Source: Ectobius pallidus
Taxonomy: Eukaryota; Arthropoda; Insecta; Blattodea; Ectobiidae
NCBI GenBank assembly: GCA_964059195.1
Contig: CAXKWD010000007.1
Span: 55,527,620 to 55,591,619 of the forward strand
Reading direction: 5' to 3'
Length of the DNA stretch: 64,000 nt
Notes under the pieces: generated by a model
Seen by the model: the letters and a program-made list of their open reading frames with translations, nothing else
The model's database searches: none
What the model was told of the DNA's origin: nothing
Shown: positions 47,570 to 58,736 of the stretch, in pieces
How the letters are laid out: each line of letters opens with the position of its first letter
Numbering within the stretch: position 1 is the stretch's first letter
Translations under genes and position numbers: made by a program

Positions 47570-50500
47570 ATGGATCTAGCAAAGCACATAAAACCGCTAA
47601 ACAGTGAAATAGAATGGCCTATGTGGAAACGGAAAATTCGAGATCTGCTGGATTACCATGAAGGAGCTTTAGACGTAATTGAGGGTAAATTGAAGAAACC
47701 AGATCCGCTATTAGAAGGAGCCAATGAAGCAGAAGCTAGAGCTCACAAAGAAAAGTCGGATTTGTACAGGAAAGCTAACAGTTACGCAAAATCTACGATA
47801 ACGAGTGCAGTTACTGATGCAGTTTATCAGAAGATCATGGAAACAGAAACGGCTTATGAAGCATGGGAGGCTTTAAAGAAGAATTTTGAAGCTTCGTCTA
47901 GAGATCAACTTTTCAAGTTATGTACAGACTTCTTCGCCTTTAGTTGGAAATTTACAGAGGATGTGTCAACACATGTTGCAAAGTTAAGAAGTTTATGGAA
48001 TGAATTAAATAACGGACTTAAAGCTAAAGATGAGGCTGCTTTACCTGAACTGATTCTGGTATGTAAAATCTTGCATATTTTGCCAACTAATTTTGAAACA
48101 TTTAAATCAAGTTGGATGTTGTTATCAAAAAGTGAAGACAAAAAGTTTGAAGAATTACATTCACAGCTTTGTATGTTTGAAAGAAACTTCACAAAAGGTG
48201 GTGAAAAAGTTGAACAAGAAGCATTAGTGGCCAAATTAAATGCAGATAACGTAACCAGAAAGAAGTTTGTTTACAAGGGTAATTGCTATTACTGTAAGCA
48301 ACCAGGTCATTGGATCAAAAGGTGTAAGAAATGGATAGCTGATGGTAGACCGCCCAAGAATGCAGTAAAGAAAAGAGAAGAAGACAAAACAGTGGTAACA
48401 AATGTGACATTACTATCTGTTTGTAGTGAGGCTTGTACTACAGAACTTGATGAAGATAATTGGTGGATTGACAATGGTGCAACAAAACATGTAACAAAGT
48501 GTTTAGATTATTTTGTCAGTTTTGAGATATTTAAATCTCCTCACAGTGTCAAGGCAGTTGGACAAGAGTCTCTGAATGCAATAGGAAAAGGGTCAATAAG
48601 AGTCTTGTCAACAATTGGAAACAGATCTGAAGAAATCATTCTGAGTGATGTCTGGTATGTACCAAAAATCTCTAAAAACCTTTTCTCAGTTTTAGCTGCT
48701 CAAGACCGTAACGAGAACAGCATTTTTGAGTCGACACCTACAACCTGTACTTTGAAAATTAATGGTCAAGTAAGACTGGTTGGAAGTCGTGAAGTAAATG
48801 GTTCTCTGTATAAAGTGGCAATTAAACCATTAGTTCCTAAGCAAGGTGCTGACGTAAACTTAGTTGAGGAGAAATCAGACCTTTTGCAACTATATCATGA
48901 AAGGTGGGGTCATCAAGACAAACGTCATGTTAAAATGAAACTCAAGAGAGACTTCAACATTGAGGTTAAGTTAAATGAAGAGATTTGTGAACCTTGCACG
49001 TATGGAAAGGCACATCGCCTACCCTTTGGTACAAGAGAGAAGTCAAGTAAGCCTGGTGAGTTGATATCAACAGATGTGTGTGGTGCTTTTGATGAGTCAT
49101 TCCAAAAGAAGCGATACTTTGTGTTGTTCAAAGATAATTATACAAAGTTTAGATACTGCTATTTTCTTGCACAGAAGTCAGAAGTGAGTGATGCATTGAA
49201 GGACTTTCTTAGGCATACAAAGACACTAGGATATTCTGTCAAAGAAATGTTAAGTGACAACGGCAGGGAATTCGACAATGAAGAAGTTAGGTCTATTTTA
49301 CGAGCAAACGGGATCACACAGCGCTTGACAGCTCCCTATACTCCTGAGCAAAATGGTATTTCTGAACGGGACAATAGAACAATAGTTGAAATGGCTAGAA
49401 CATTGAAGTACTCCAATCCAGAAGTAATCTATCCTGAAGGAATATGGGCTGAGTTGGTTAATACAGCTGTCTACATTTTAAATAGAACAGGAAAGTCATC
49501 TATAGATGGTGTTAGTCCTTATGAATTGTGGTTAGGAAAGAAGCCTAGAACAAAACATCTTAGAATTATTGGTTCAAAGTGTTATGCACACATTCCAAGT
49601 CAGAAACGAAGAAAGATGGACAAGAAAGCTGTAAAAGGACACCTCATAGGGTATGATGGTGATGAACGGTTCAGAATTTGGATTAAAGAAGATCATAAAG
49701 TTATTCTGTCCAGAGATGTCAAATTTGAAGAAAAACTTGGTTGTTGTATTGAACAAGTCAAATTACCATTTCAAGATGTAAACAATGAAGATAAAAAAGT
49801 TCAAGAGAGTGATGAAGAAACCATCAAAGAAGATACCAGTAATAAGGAAGAATATGAAACTGAGACCGATACAGAGATGGATGATGAAAGCCATAAAAAT
49901 TATGAAGAAAAACAAGGTGTTTGGTTGAGAGATCGCTCATCCTTGAAGAAACCAAATTTCTTGAATGAATATGTAATGGCAGTAGAAAATCTTATTAATG
50001 TGAATAATGTTCCTGAAACATTTGAAGAAGCATTAAAACAAGAAAACAGTATTGATTGGAAAAGAGCAATGGACAAGGAAATTGGTTCATTAAGGGAAAA
50101 TCAAACTTGGGAACTTGTAAATTTGCCAAAGGATGCCAGGGCAATACCATGTAAGTGGGTTTTCAGACTAAAAACCAATGCAGATGGCAGCATAGACAAG
50201 TATAAGGCTCGACTTGTTGTCAAGGGTTTCAATCAGCGCGAGGGTGTTGACTACAGTCAAACATTTAGTCCAGTTGCAAAAATGACAACTATTCGATCTA
50301 TTTTAAGTGTTGCAGCAAATAAAGGGATGCATATTGCACAGTTTGATGTATCAACGGCCTTCTTGTATGGAGAACTTGAAGAGACAATCTATATGGTACA
50401 GCCAAGAGGGTATGAAGATGGCACTAACAAAGTATGTAAACTGAAGAAGAGCTTGTATGGCTTAAAACAAGCGCCAAGATGCTGGAATAAGCGATTTGGG

Positions 50501-51538
50501 AATTTCTTACTTGGTCTTGGTTTTGAAGTGAGTCAAGCTGATCCGTGCTTGTATGTTAAAAATCAACATGGCAAACAATTACTAGTAGTTTTGTATGTGG
50601 ATGATGGGTTAGTTGCAGCTACTGATCAGAAAGATTTGAAAAACTTTTTCGAGAAACTGAAAGCAGAATTTAAGGTCACAACGTCAGAGGCAACTTATTT
50701 CTTAGGCTTACAAATTGAACAAAGCAAAAATGGTAACATCAAGATTCATCAGGAAACATATGCAAGGAGCATTTTGAAACGTTTCAATTTTTCAGAATGC
50801 AAGGCAGTGTCTACTCCAATGTTGAAAATTTCGGATGTTCAACAATCAGGGAAAGAAGACAATGAAAAACAGAAGTTTCCATACAGAGAAGCTGTTGGAG
50901 CTTTAATGTATCTGATGCTTGGGACTAGGCCTGATCTAGCCTTCAGTGTGAGTGTCTTGTCAAGGACTCTTGAGAATCCTACCGCTGAAGATATATTAAG
51001 ATTAAAAAGAGTGTTCAGATATGTGGCAGGAACAATTAACTATGGAATCACATATAAGTCAAAAATAAAAGGTGACAGTTTAGAGTGCTACAGTGATGCA
51101 GACTTCGGAGGATGTACAAAAACAGGGCGTTCAACATCTGGAGTTGTTATTAACTATGCTGGAGGAATTATTTCTTGGTTAAGTCAGCGACAGGCAATGG
51201 TGGCAACTTCAACTACAGAGGCTGAAATAGTTGCTGCTCATGAGGCTGTGAAGGAAGTTATTTGGTTATCTAGACTATTTAATCAGATTACAAAGCTGAA
51301 TCACATCCCCATGTTACATATTGATAATGCAGCAGCAGTAAAGTTAGCACAGAACCCTGAATTTCATCGTCGTACTAAGCACATAGATATCAAGTATTTT
51401 TTCATTCGTGAAAAACTAGCTGAAAGAAAACTTGAAGTAGAACAGATTTCAACAGAGTGTCAAGTTGCAGACGTAATGACTAAACCTTTGAACAAGATTC
51501 GTTTGCAGATTTTATGTAATCAAATGGGATTATTGTAA
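47570..51538 (+). CDS. Copia gag-pol polyprotein
   Basis: A single 1322-residue frame in copia order. It starts with a gag-like N-terminus, then a CCHC zinc knuckle CYYCKQPGHWIKRC (C239, C242, H247, C252). The aspartic protease motif is WWIDNGATKH (D301; DNGA where DSGA is usual). The integrase has an HHCC region (H-x-x-x-W-G-H ... C-x-x-C) and a D502-D563-E599 triad. The reverse transcriptase has FDVSTAFLYGELEE and YVDD at 1009-1012. The RNase H has YSDADFGG, TTEAEIVAA and HIDNAAAV, and the C-terminal end is TKPLNKIRLQ. There are no stops or frame breaks. The start at 47570 follows a leader of ~60 bp after the primer site. Gag and Pol share one frame, as in other copia elements. Confidence 0.95.
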   Translation: MDLAKHIKPLNSEIEWPMWKRKIRDLLDYHEGALDVIEGKLKKPDPLLEGANEAEARAHKEKSDLYRKANSYAKSTITSAVTDAVYQKIMETETAYEAWEALKKNFEASSRDQLFKLCTDFFAFSWKFTEDVSTHVAKLRSLWNELNNGLKAKDEAALPELILVCKILHILPTNFETFKSSWMLLSKSEDKKFEELHSQLCMFERNFTKGGEKVEQEALVAKLNADNVTRKKFVYKGNCYYCKQPGHWIKRCKKWIADGRPPKNAVKKREEDKTVVTNVTLLSVCSEACTTELDEDNWWIDNGATKHVTKCLDYFVSFEIFKSPHSVKAVGQESLNAIGKGSIRVLSTIGNRSEEIILSDVWYVPKISKNLFSVLAAQDRNENSIFESTPTTCTLKINGQVRLVGSREVNGSLYKVAIKPLVPKQGADVNLVEEKSDLLQLYHERWGHQDKRHVKMKLKRDFNIEVKLNEEICEPCTYGKAHRLPFGTREKSSKPGELISTDVCGAFDESFQKKRYFVLFKDNYTKFRYCYFLAQKSEVSDALKDFLRHTKTLGYSVKEMLSDNGREFDNEEVRSILRANGITQRLTAPYTPEQNGISERDNRTIVEMARTLKYSNPEVIYPEGIWAELVNTAVYILNRTGKSSIDGVSPYELWLGKKPRTKHLRIIGSKCYAHIPSQKRRKMDKKAVKGHLIGYDGDERFRIWIKEDHKVILSRDVKFEEKLGCCIEQVKLPFQDVNNEDKKVQESDEETIKEDTSNKEEYETETDTEMDDESHKNYEEKQGVWLRDRSSLKKPNFLNEYVMAVENLINVNNVPETFEEALKQENSIDWKRAMDKEIGSLRENQTWELVNLPKDARAIPCKWVFRLKTNADGSIDKYKARLVVKGFNQREGVDYSQTFSPVAKMTTIRSILSVAANKGMHIAQFDVSTAFLYGELEETIYMVQPRGYEDGTNKVCKLKKSLYGLKQAPRCWNKRFGNFLLGLGFEVSQADPCLYVKNQHGKQLLVVLYVDDGLVAATDQKDLKNFFEKLKAEFKVTTSEATYFLGLQIEQSKNGNIKIHQETYARSILKRFNFSECKAVSTPMLKISDVQQSGKEDNEKQKFPYREAVGALMYLMLGTRPDLAFSVSVLSRTLENPTAEDILRLKRVFRYVAGTINYGITYKSKIKGDSLECYSDADFGGCTKTGRSTSGVVINYAGGIISWLSQRQAMVATSTTEAEIVAAHEAVKEVIWLSRLFNQITKLNHIPMLHIDNAAAVKLAQNPEFHRRTKHIDIKYFFIREKLAERKLEVEQISTECQVADVMTKPLNKIRLQILCNQMGLL

Positions 51539-51561
51539 AGTCAGTTTTTATTTTAGTTGAC

Positions 51562-51570
51562 AAGGGAAAG
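51562..51570 (+). promoter_or_regulatory. Copia polypurine tract
   Basis: AAGGGAAAG abuts the 3' LTR and would prime plus-strand synthesis. Confidence 0.75.
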
Positions 51571-51903
51571 TGTTAAATGAAGTTTTTAAATGTGTCAAAT
51601 AAAATAAAAACGTTTTTTAATGGTGGCAACATTGGACCCACCATTTTAGTGTGTGTGTGTTTTGTTTTTAATGGGTCATTAGGCTGACCCCTCTAAGGAC
51701 AGTTTAGTTGTTGCTCGGAAATGTCCGTTACAAGAAGTAGTTGTGTTCAGTTCAGTTTTTCACTGTGTTAACATCAAGAAAGACTTGTTGTTTCAATGAA
51801 GGGCTTTAATGTGTGAATGCAGATTAGAACAAAATGGATTTTCAATGTTATTAACAAATAAAGTACACTTGACTTATAAACTCTGCAAAGTTAGTTTTTA
51901 ATA
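51571..51903 (+). repeat. Copia 3' LTR
   Basis: Same length and, by eye, same sequence as the 5' LTR, including the TG...TA ends. Confidence 0.92.
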
Positions 51904-54566
51904 ATACATATAATAGTTTTTTTGTACCAAAGTTTACTTTGTAAGTGTGTGTGTACTATATCACTCAGCAAAATATGATGTACATTGCCCTTACTTTTAA
52001 ATATACTGGTAGCCTATATAGCGTTTACTAGTTTATAAAACTTTTCACACTTAGAGAAGCATCTGTTTTTAACTGCACAAAAAAATATGCCTACCTGCCA
52101 ATGTAGCCTATTGTAATTGAAAATATTATTTAAATCTAGCTACAATATTGGCTGTTACCAATTTTTTGTCTAAGTTAAACCATCTATTTTATTCCTTCTA
52201 ATTCCTTTTATAATAATATGAGCTATATTGTATCTCGTGATTTTCCGTCAAGTGGGTGTGGCTTATACTATGTAAGTTGAAATGCATGTTGAATTTTCAG
52301 AGCCATTTTCCCATAACTTGATATTTTCAACAAAAGGCACAATATCTCTTAAAGTAATGGTCCAAATTGCATGAAACTTTGCACACCCATAGTTTTTTGT
52401 GTTTGTTCTAGAGAATAAACCTAAATAATCTGATGTATTTGCAACACAAGATTATTTCACTTGTGAACATGATGTGAAAAAATTAGTAATAATTTTATAT
52501 TGAAATTTTAAAAAGCCTCAAAATTGTATCAGGCATACCACAGTATAAATTGATGGTTTATCCTCGAGATTATAGTGTCAGCTGTGAATAAAAAAATATA
52601 TATTACACCAATCAGATTGACTCTTTGCAAGAAATCATATTTCTTAGGCCTAATCGCATGCTCAAAAATAAAAAGAATTAATTTTCTATATCAACCTTCA
52701 AATTTGTGACACTGTAATAATTTTTGTGCTCATTTCAACCCCCAAATGTATACTTCTAATGTCCAAAATTTCATTTTATTATTGTAAATAGTGTTGAAGA
52801 TATCGAACAGTTACTGCAATGCCTGCTCGGGCATGGTCTTTTGGTGTATGAGCCCCCTTAAGACACTTTTTCAGTGATATTATGGTGTTATTTAAATTAA
52901 TATATAATTATGAACAACTATGAGGCCAATTGTAATGTTTCAAAGGACTGTGTAAATTACATACTATGAATTCATTTTAAGTTAACCTAAAATGCAATTA
53001 ATTTATTTCGAGGGTTTTATAAATGTCATAAAAGCAGTAGGCAACATAAGATACTCTTATTTGCTTAAATTTTACTATTTGCTTCATCTATACAAAAATA
53101 ATTTTATAATTGGCTTGTGTTCTATAAATTAAGTAAAAACTCCTACTGAATAATTTTTTTTTACTTTCTCTGCCTGTACCATAGGTAATACAGGCAAAGA
53201 AGTATTGTTTTCGACCCCAACTTTGAAGTTGTGTTTTAGCCAAAATACACATTTTGAGGTATTCTGAATCCCCAAATACTATTTTCGGAAACATGTCTGT
53301 GTGATGTGTGTCAACAGCCTAGTTCCAGAACGGAAAATCGTAAGATTTTTTTTTTTTTTTTTTTTTTTTGTATTTGGGTTGGGGACTTTCTGAAGATGTG
53401 ACACAAAGATTGGCGACAAGTTTCTCTTATTTTTAAAGGGACTTTACATGAAACAATGTTTGTTTTTCGCGATTTTATCGATTTGTTTAAATTTTTCACA
53501 TGTGTTGCTTATACTAGGAGTTAAAACTTTTATTTGAAACATTTTTTCGAAGAAATTCTCTTTAGGGTAGTCATAAGCCACCCACTCTGAATACGTGCTA
53601 AAACATTTATTTGAAAAATTTTTTCGAAGAAAATCTCTAAAGTGTAGTCTGTATCAGAATGTGAATTGAGAAAAATGTATTGTGCATGCTAAAAGTAAAG
53701 AAAGTTATGTGAGTACAATATATATATTTTATTTGGGTTGTGTATCCTTCGGGGATGCGATGTGTTAAGTACATTCTCTTTATTTATATAACCAATTTAC
53801 ATTACAAGAATGGCATACACAAAAATTATATTATACTGAGAGACTAACTTTTATTTGGACAGAGATTTGAAAGTTCATTCCCTTCACTGAGTATGAACCC
53901 GAGAACCTTGAATCCAGCAACATTTTGATAAAATTAGTATTCTGAAAAGGGATAGGCCTACATCTTACCTTCTGTTAATCGTTAAAATGAATACGTTCAC
54001 ACAAACAAGGTGAGTTGCAATGGAAATATATAACCGCTTCGAGATCGCATATTTTTTTTATAATCATAATTTAAATCAGACATTGGCAAACTATTGCGAA
54101 ATTTGCTAATTGGATGCCTCGAGATACCCGCCTTATTATATATTAAACAGTAAACATTACTAAAAAGCCATTGACATTTTGCGGATTTCTCCTATTATTA
54201 TAAATCCGCCTTTTTTCCTATAAGCGTCTTGCAACATGACAGTACGTGTAATATAAACGCCCACTTTCAAAATATATACATGAAATTAAACTCCCGCCCA
54301 GTTTGGAAATTATGAAATCACATTCCCGCACTCCATCAGCCAATGATATTCATTGCAGTTTGTTAAGACAGATTTCTCATAGCTACTTTCATTGCCAACA
54401 TTCACGAAAATTCACAAAGTTATTGGTGGGCCTCAACAACGGTTCTCCAGATACCAACAGGGAGTTACAGAATCGCTCACGCTCCGGCCGTTGGTATCTT
54501 TCTGTCGGTTGTTGAGCTCTCAACAACACCAATGCGTTGGTGGCGAAAGTTACAGAATACGACCCC
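51904..54566 (+). mobile_element. Array-type unit 10, right part
   Basis: Begins with the duplicated ATACA and runs to the unit end ...GTTACAGAATACGACCCC. It is more diverged than units 2-9 (for example a longer T run near 53347 and several small changes), as expected for a copy outside the array's homogenisation. It carries no spacer and runs directly into inverted unit 11. Confidence 0.88.
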
Positions 54567-56672
54567 TGTAACTCCCTGTTGGTATCTCGAGACACGTTGT
54601 TGAGGCCCACCAATAACTTTGTGAATTTTCGTGAATGTTGGCAATGAAAGTAGCTATGAGAAATCTGTCTTAACAAAGTGCAATGAATATCATTGGCTGA
54701 TGGAGTGCGGGAATGTGATTTCATAACTTCCAAACTGGGCGGGAGTTTAATTTCATGTATATATTTTGAAAGTGGGCGTTTATATTACACGTACTGTCAT
54801 GTTACAAGACGCTTATAGGGGGAAAAGGCGGATTTATAATAATAGGAGAAATTCGCAAAATGCCAATGGTTTTTAGTAATGTTTACTGTCATATATTTAA
54901 TAAGGCGGGTATCTCGGGGAATCCAATTAGCAAATTTCGCAATAGTTTGCCAATGTCTGATTTAAATTATGATTATTAAAAAATATGCAATCTCGAAGTA
55001 GTTATATATTTCCATTGCAACTCACCTTGTTTGTGTGAAAGTATTTATTTTAACGATTAACAGAAAGTAAGATGTAGCCCTTTTCAGAATACTCATTTTA
55101 ACAAAATGTTGCTGGATTCAAGGCTCTCGGGTTAATACTCAGTGAAAGGAATGAACTTTCCAATCTCTGTTCAAATAAAAGTTAGTATCTCAGTATAATA
55201 TAATTATTGTGTATGACATTCTTGTAATGTAAATTGGTTGTATAAATAAAGAGAATGTCCTTAACACATCACATCCCCGAAGGATACACAACCCAAATAA
55301 AATATATTTATTGTACTCTCATAACTTTCCTTACTTTAAGCATGCACTTCACATTCTGATAAAGACTACACTTTAGAGATTTTCTTCGAAAAAATGTTTC
55401 AAATAAAAGTTTTAGCACGTATTCAGAGTGGGTGGCTTATAACTACCCTAAAAAGAATTTCTTCGAAAAAATGTTACAAATAAAAGTTTTAACTCCTAGT
55501 AACTTATAAGCAACCCATGTGCAAAATTTAAACAAATCGATAAAATCGCGAAAAACGAACATTTTTTCATGTAAAGTCCCTTTAAAAATAAGAGAAACTT
55601 GTCGCCAATCTTTGTGTCACATCTTCAGAAGGTACCCAACCCAAATACAAAAAAAAAAATTTCTTACGATTTTCCGTTCTGGAGCTAGGCTGTTGACACA
55701 CATCCACACAGACATGTTTCCGAAAATAGTATTTGGGGATTCAGAATACCTCAAAATGTGTATTTAGGCTAAAAACTCAACTTCAAAGTTGGGGTCGAAA
55801 ACAATACTTCCTTTATCTGTATTACCTATGGTACAGGCAGAGAAAGTAAAAAAATTATTCAGTACGAGTTTTTACTTAATATATAGAACACAAGCCAATT
55901 ATAAAATTATTTTTATATAGATAAAGCAAATAGTAAAGTTTAAGCAAATAAGAGTATCTTATCTTGCCTACTGCTTTTATGACATTTATAAAACCCTTGA
56001 AATAAATTAATTGAGTTTTAGGTTAACTTAAAATGAATTCATTAGTATTTAATTTACACAGTACTTTGAAACATTACAATTGGCCTCATAGTTGTTCATA
56101 ATTATATATATTAATTTAAATAACACCATAATATCACTGAAAAAGTGTCTTAAGGATTCTCATACACCAAGAGACCATGCCCGAGCAGGCATTGCAGTAA
56201 CTGTTCGATATCTTCAACACTATTTGCAATAATAAAATGAAATTTTGAACATTAGAAGATAGATTTGGGGGTTGAAATGAGCACAAAAATTATTACAGTG
56301 TCACAAATATGAAGGTTGATGTTAGAAAATTAATTTTTTTTATTTTTCAGCATGCGATTAGGCCTAAGAAACATGATTTCTTGCAAAAGTCAATCTGATT
56401 GGTGTAATTTTTTTTTATTCACATCTGACACTATAATCTAGAGGATAAACTATCAATTTGTACTGTGGTATGCCTGATTCAATTTTCAGGCATTTTAAAA
56501 TTCCAATATAAAATTATTACTAATTTTTTTCACATCATGTACACAAGTGAAATAATCTTGTGTTGCAAATACATCAGATTATTTAGGTTTAATTAAGTGG
56601 AAGGAGAGGAAATAGACATTAAATCCATGTCTGGGATATTAATACAAGTAAGAATCACCTTGAAAAATTTTA

Positions 56673-56743
56673 TGTCATAACCGGGATTTGAACACGAATC
56701 TTCGGCATAACGCGCCGATGCTCTACCATTGAGCTACCATGAC
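56673..56743 (-). tRNA. tRNA-Asn(GTT)-like sequence, probably a pseudogene/SINE head
   Basis: A 71-nt cloverleaf can be folded: acceptor GTCATGG/TTATGAC with two G-T pairs, D-arm GCTC/GAGC, anticodon stem TCGGC/GCCGA with loop GCGTTAT (anticodon GTT), and a TTCAAAT T-loop. Position 33 is C instead of the near-universal T, and the T-stem is imperfect, so function as a tRNA is doubtful. Confidence 0.45.
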
Positions 56744-56987
56744 AACATGCCAGTCTGACATAAAATTTTTCAAGCTGATTCTTACTTGTATTAATATCCC
56801 TGACATGGATTTAATGTCTATTTCCTATCCTTCCACTTAATTAATAGTATATAAATAATAACTAGGCTTCAAAGTACCTACAAGGGTAGGACGCCATTTG
56901 GATGTGTGTTCTCGACGGAGAGAATCCTCCCGTGGTTTGCCTTGTCTTCTGAATCAGTTGAGGAATTTGATGTCAGACTGGCATGTT

Positions 56988-57058
56988 GTCATGGTAGCTC
57001 AATGGTAGAGCATCGGCGCGTTAAGCCGAAGATCCGTGTTCAAATCCCGGTTATGACA
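56988..57058 (+). tRNA. tRNA-Asn(GTT)-like sequence, second copy
   Basis: Same fold as the minus-strand copy, with anticodon loop GCGTTAA (anticodon GTT), C at position 33 and one T-stem mismatch. The B-box-like GTTCAAATCCC and A-box-like TAGCTCAATGG could act as an internal Pol III promoter. No CCA or terminator run directly follows. It is probably a SINE module. Confidence 0.45.
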
Positions 57059-57486
57059 TAACATTTTTCAAGCTGATTCTTACTTGTATATTTAGGTTTA
57101 TCCTCTAGAACACACAAAAAACTATGGGTGTGCAAAGTTTCATGCAATTTGGACCATTATTTTAAGAGATATTGTGCCTTTTGTGTTGAAAATATTAAGT
57201 TATGGGAAAATGGCTTTGAAAATTCATCATGCATTTCAACTTACATATAAGCCACACCCACTTGACGGAAAATCACAAGATACAATATAGCTCATATTAT
57301 TATAAAAGGAATTAGAGGGAATTTAAATTAGACAAAAAATTGGTAACAGCCAATATTGTAGCTAGATTTAAATAATATTTTCAATTACAATAGGCTACAT
57401 TGGCAGGGAGGCATATTTTTTGTGCAGTTAAAAACAGATGCTTCTCTACAAGTGTGAAAAGTTTTATAAACTAGTAAACGCTATAT

Positions 57487-58736
57487 GGGTGATTCTTCAA
57501 ATACGGGAAAATTTGCGTTCCGGAGTGATATTTCCCTTCAAATTCAACTTTAAAAAAAATTAAAATAAAAGTTTGTTGCTACTACTTCCATACTACAACT
57601 ATCAGTTTGAAATGTCACTAACTTTAAATTCTGATATTCCAAAATCGAATTTAATTCAATGAAATGTCATCCACATGCCCTGTCCCAAACCTCGGTTTTG
57701 TATATTCTAATGCATTTTTCCACAAAACAAAATGTTATTTCCTTTTCAACTTTTTTCCTGTCAATGAGTATGAATGGGTGAAGAATATTAACCCCTAAAA
57801 AATAAAATTAAATAAAATTGTCACCCCACCTAATGAACATAAAGAATGTCCCAAGGGTTTTTGGTCATCCACATGGCTGAAAAGAATGGAATTTTTTCTG
57901 CAGAAATGAGAAATTTGTAAAACTGGCAACAGTGTTAGAAAGCCAACAGGGCAGCTTGTGGTTGAATTTTGCTTGCTTACAAACGGTTTGGGATTAACAA
58001 AGGACTTTGTATCATTTTCAAGGAAAACGTTTTTATTCCCCGTCATTAACATGGCTTCTAGAAAGTAGGCAGAAGGTGAATATTAATTAATTTTGATTAT
58101 GCACTATGATAAACCTTCCAATTCAAAGTACCTGACTGAAGTTGAGCCTACAGAGGTTTAGAAATGGCTTGCTGAGACCACTTAAACTCCTTTTTTGTCA
58201 TCCACATGCCTGATTTTTGTGTCATCCACATGTCTCATGAAGGGGTATGTGGATGACTCTCAAGTCATGTAGATGATAAATGTAGGATACTATTGTGTTT
58301 GCGGTGTCTGTGACCTGTACTTAAGATATTAAAACTGATTAAATGAATTTCTGCTTGATTCCCCCCTCCCCCAAAACCATAAAAACACAGTCTCGTTAAA
58401 ATTACATTAATTCCGGAGTATGCACACAAATTTTCAAATTTGATGCAAATTCAACTGAAGTATGCTGAGAAAAATATGACCTCACATAAAGAAAAGCAGA
58501 TTGTTGCCAAAGTTAGTCATTAATGTGGCCTTCTGCCATCCACATTACACGGATGTCATCCACTTGGCTTTAAAAAATAAAGAAATTAAAATAAATAAAA
58601 ATATAAACATTTAAGATCTGCTGGTGTCATATTATTATCAAGTAACCCCTGAAGTATGTTTGTTATTTTTTTGAGATTTTTTAAACAAAGTAAAAAATTT
58701 GGATTTTACACACTCCAAATTTTCCCGTATTTGAAG
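57487..58736. mobile_element. Non-autonomous DNA element with 20-bp inverted ends
   Basis: The left end GGGTGATTC continues into TTCAAATACGGGAAAATTTG, and the latter recurs inverted near 58715-58736. The interior has no convincing ORF but contains about eight copies of GTCATCCACATG or close variants on both strands (57665, 57864, 58197, 58221, 58246 inverted, 58267 inverted variant, 58535, 58555). The expected last nine bases of the right end are missing and replaced by the inferred Gypsy LTR. The superfamily is not recognised. Confidence 0.65.

Larger units (their letters stand above)
47161..51903 (+). mobile_element. Complete copia-type LTR retrotransposon
   Basis: Two 333-bp LTRs that look identical by eye flank an intact gag-pol frame, a primer-binding site and a polypurine tract. 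A 5-bp duplication, ATACA (47156-47160 and 51904-51908), is confirmed by the uninterrupted array units, which have it once. Identical LTRs and the unbroken polyprotein indicate a very recent insertion, and the element may be competent. Confidence 0.95.
56591..57089. mobile_element. 499-bp SINE-like/foldback insertion with two tRNA-Asn-like modules
   Basis: A perfect 10-bp duplication, ATTTAGGTTT (56581-56590 and 57090-57099), brackets the insert; intact units have the sequence once. The left half (56591-56842) is a palindrome with ~86-bp arms and a tRNA-like sequence in its loop, on the minus strand. The right part has another tRNA-like copy on the plus strand, followed by the same tail (CAAGCTGATTCTTACTTGTA). 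The ~10-bp duplication suggests LINE-type mobilisation of a tRNA-derived SINE that has duplicated in inverted form. A DNA-transposon origin is not excluded. Confidence 0.7.
54567..57486 (-). mobile_element. Inverted, truncated unit 11
   Basis: This is the reverse complement of an array unit. It lacks the last ~95 bp at its right end (junction at a short CAG/TTACAG overlap) and roughly the first 1.2 kb at its left end (cut at ...CGCTATAT). With unit 10 it forms a tail-to-tail inverted repeat with almost no spacer. It is interrupted by the 499-bp tRNA-bearing insertion. Confidence 0.88.

Noticed and set aside
54389..54733. 114-codon minus-strand frame across the unit 10/11 junction
   Set aside because: An artefact of the inverted repeat joining two copies of the same terminal frame.
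56988..57058. A functional tRNA-Asn gene
   Set aside because: C at position 33, T-stem mismatch, and location inside a mobile insertion with target duplication.
57795..58052. 85-codon minus-strand frame inside the GTCATCCACATG element
   Set aside because: No domain seen and the frame contains the repeated DNA motif; probably non-coding.
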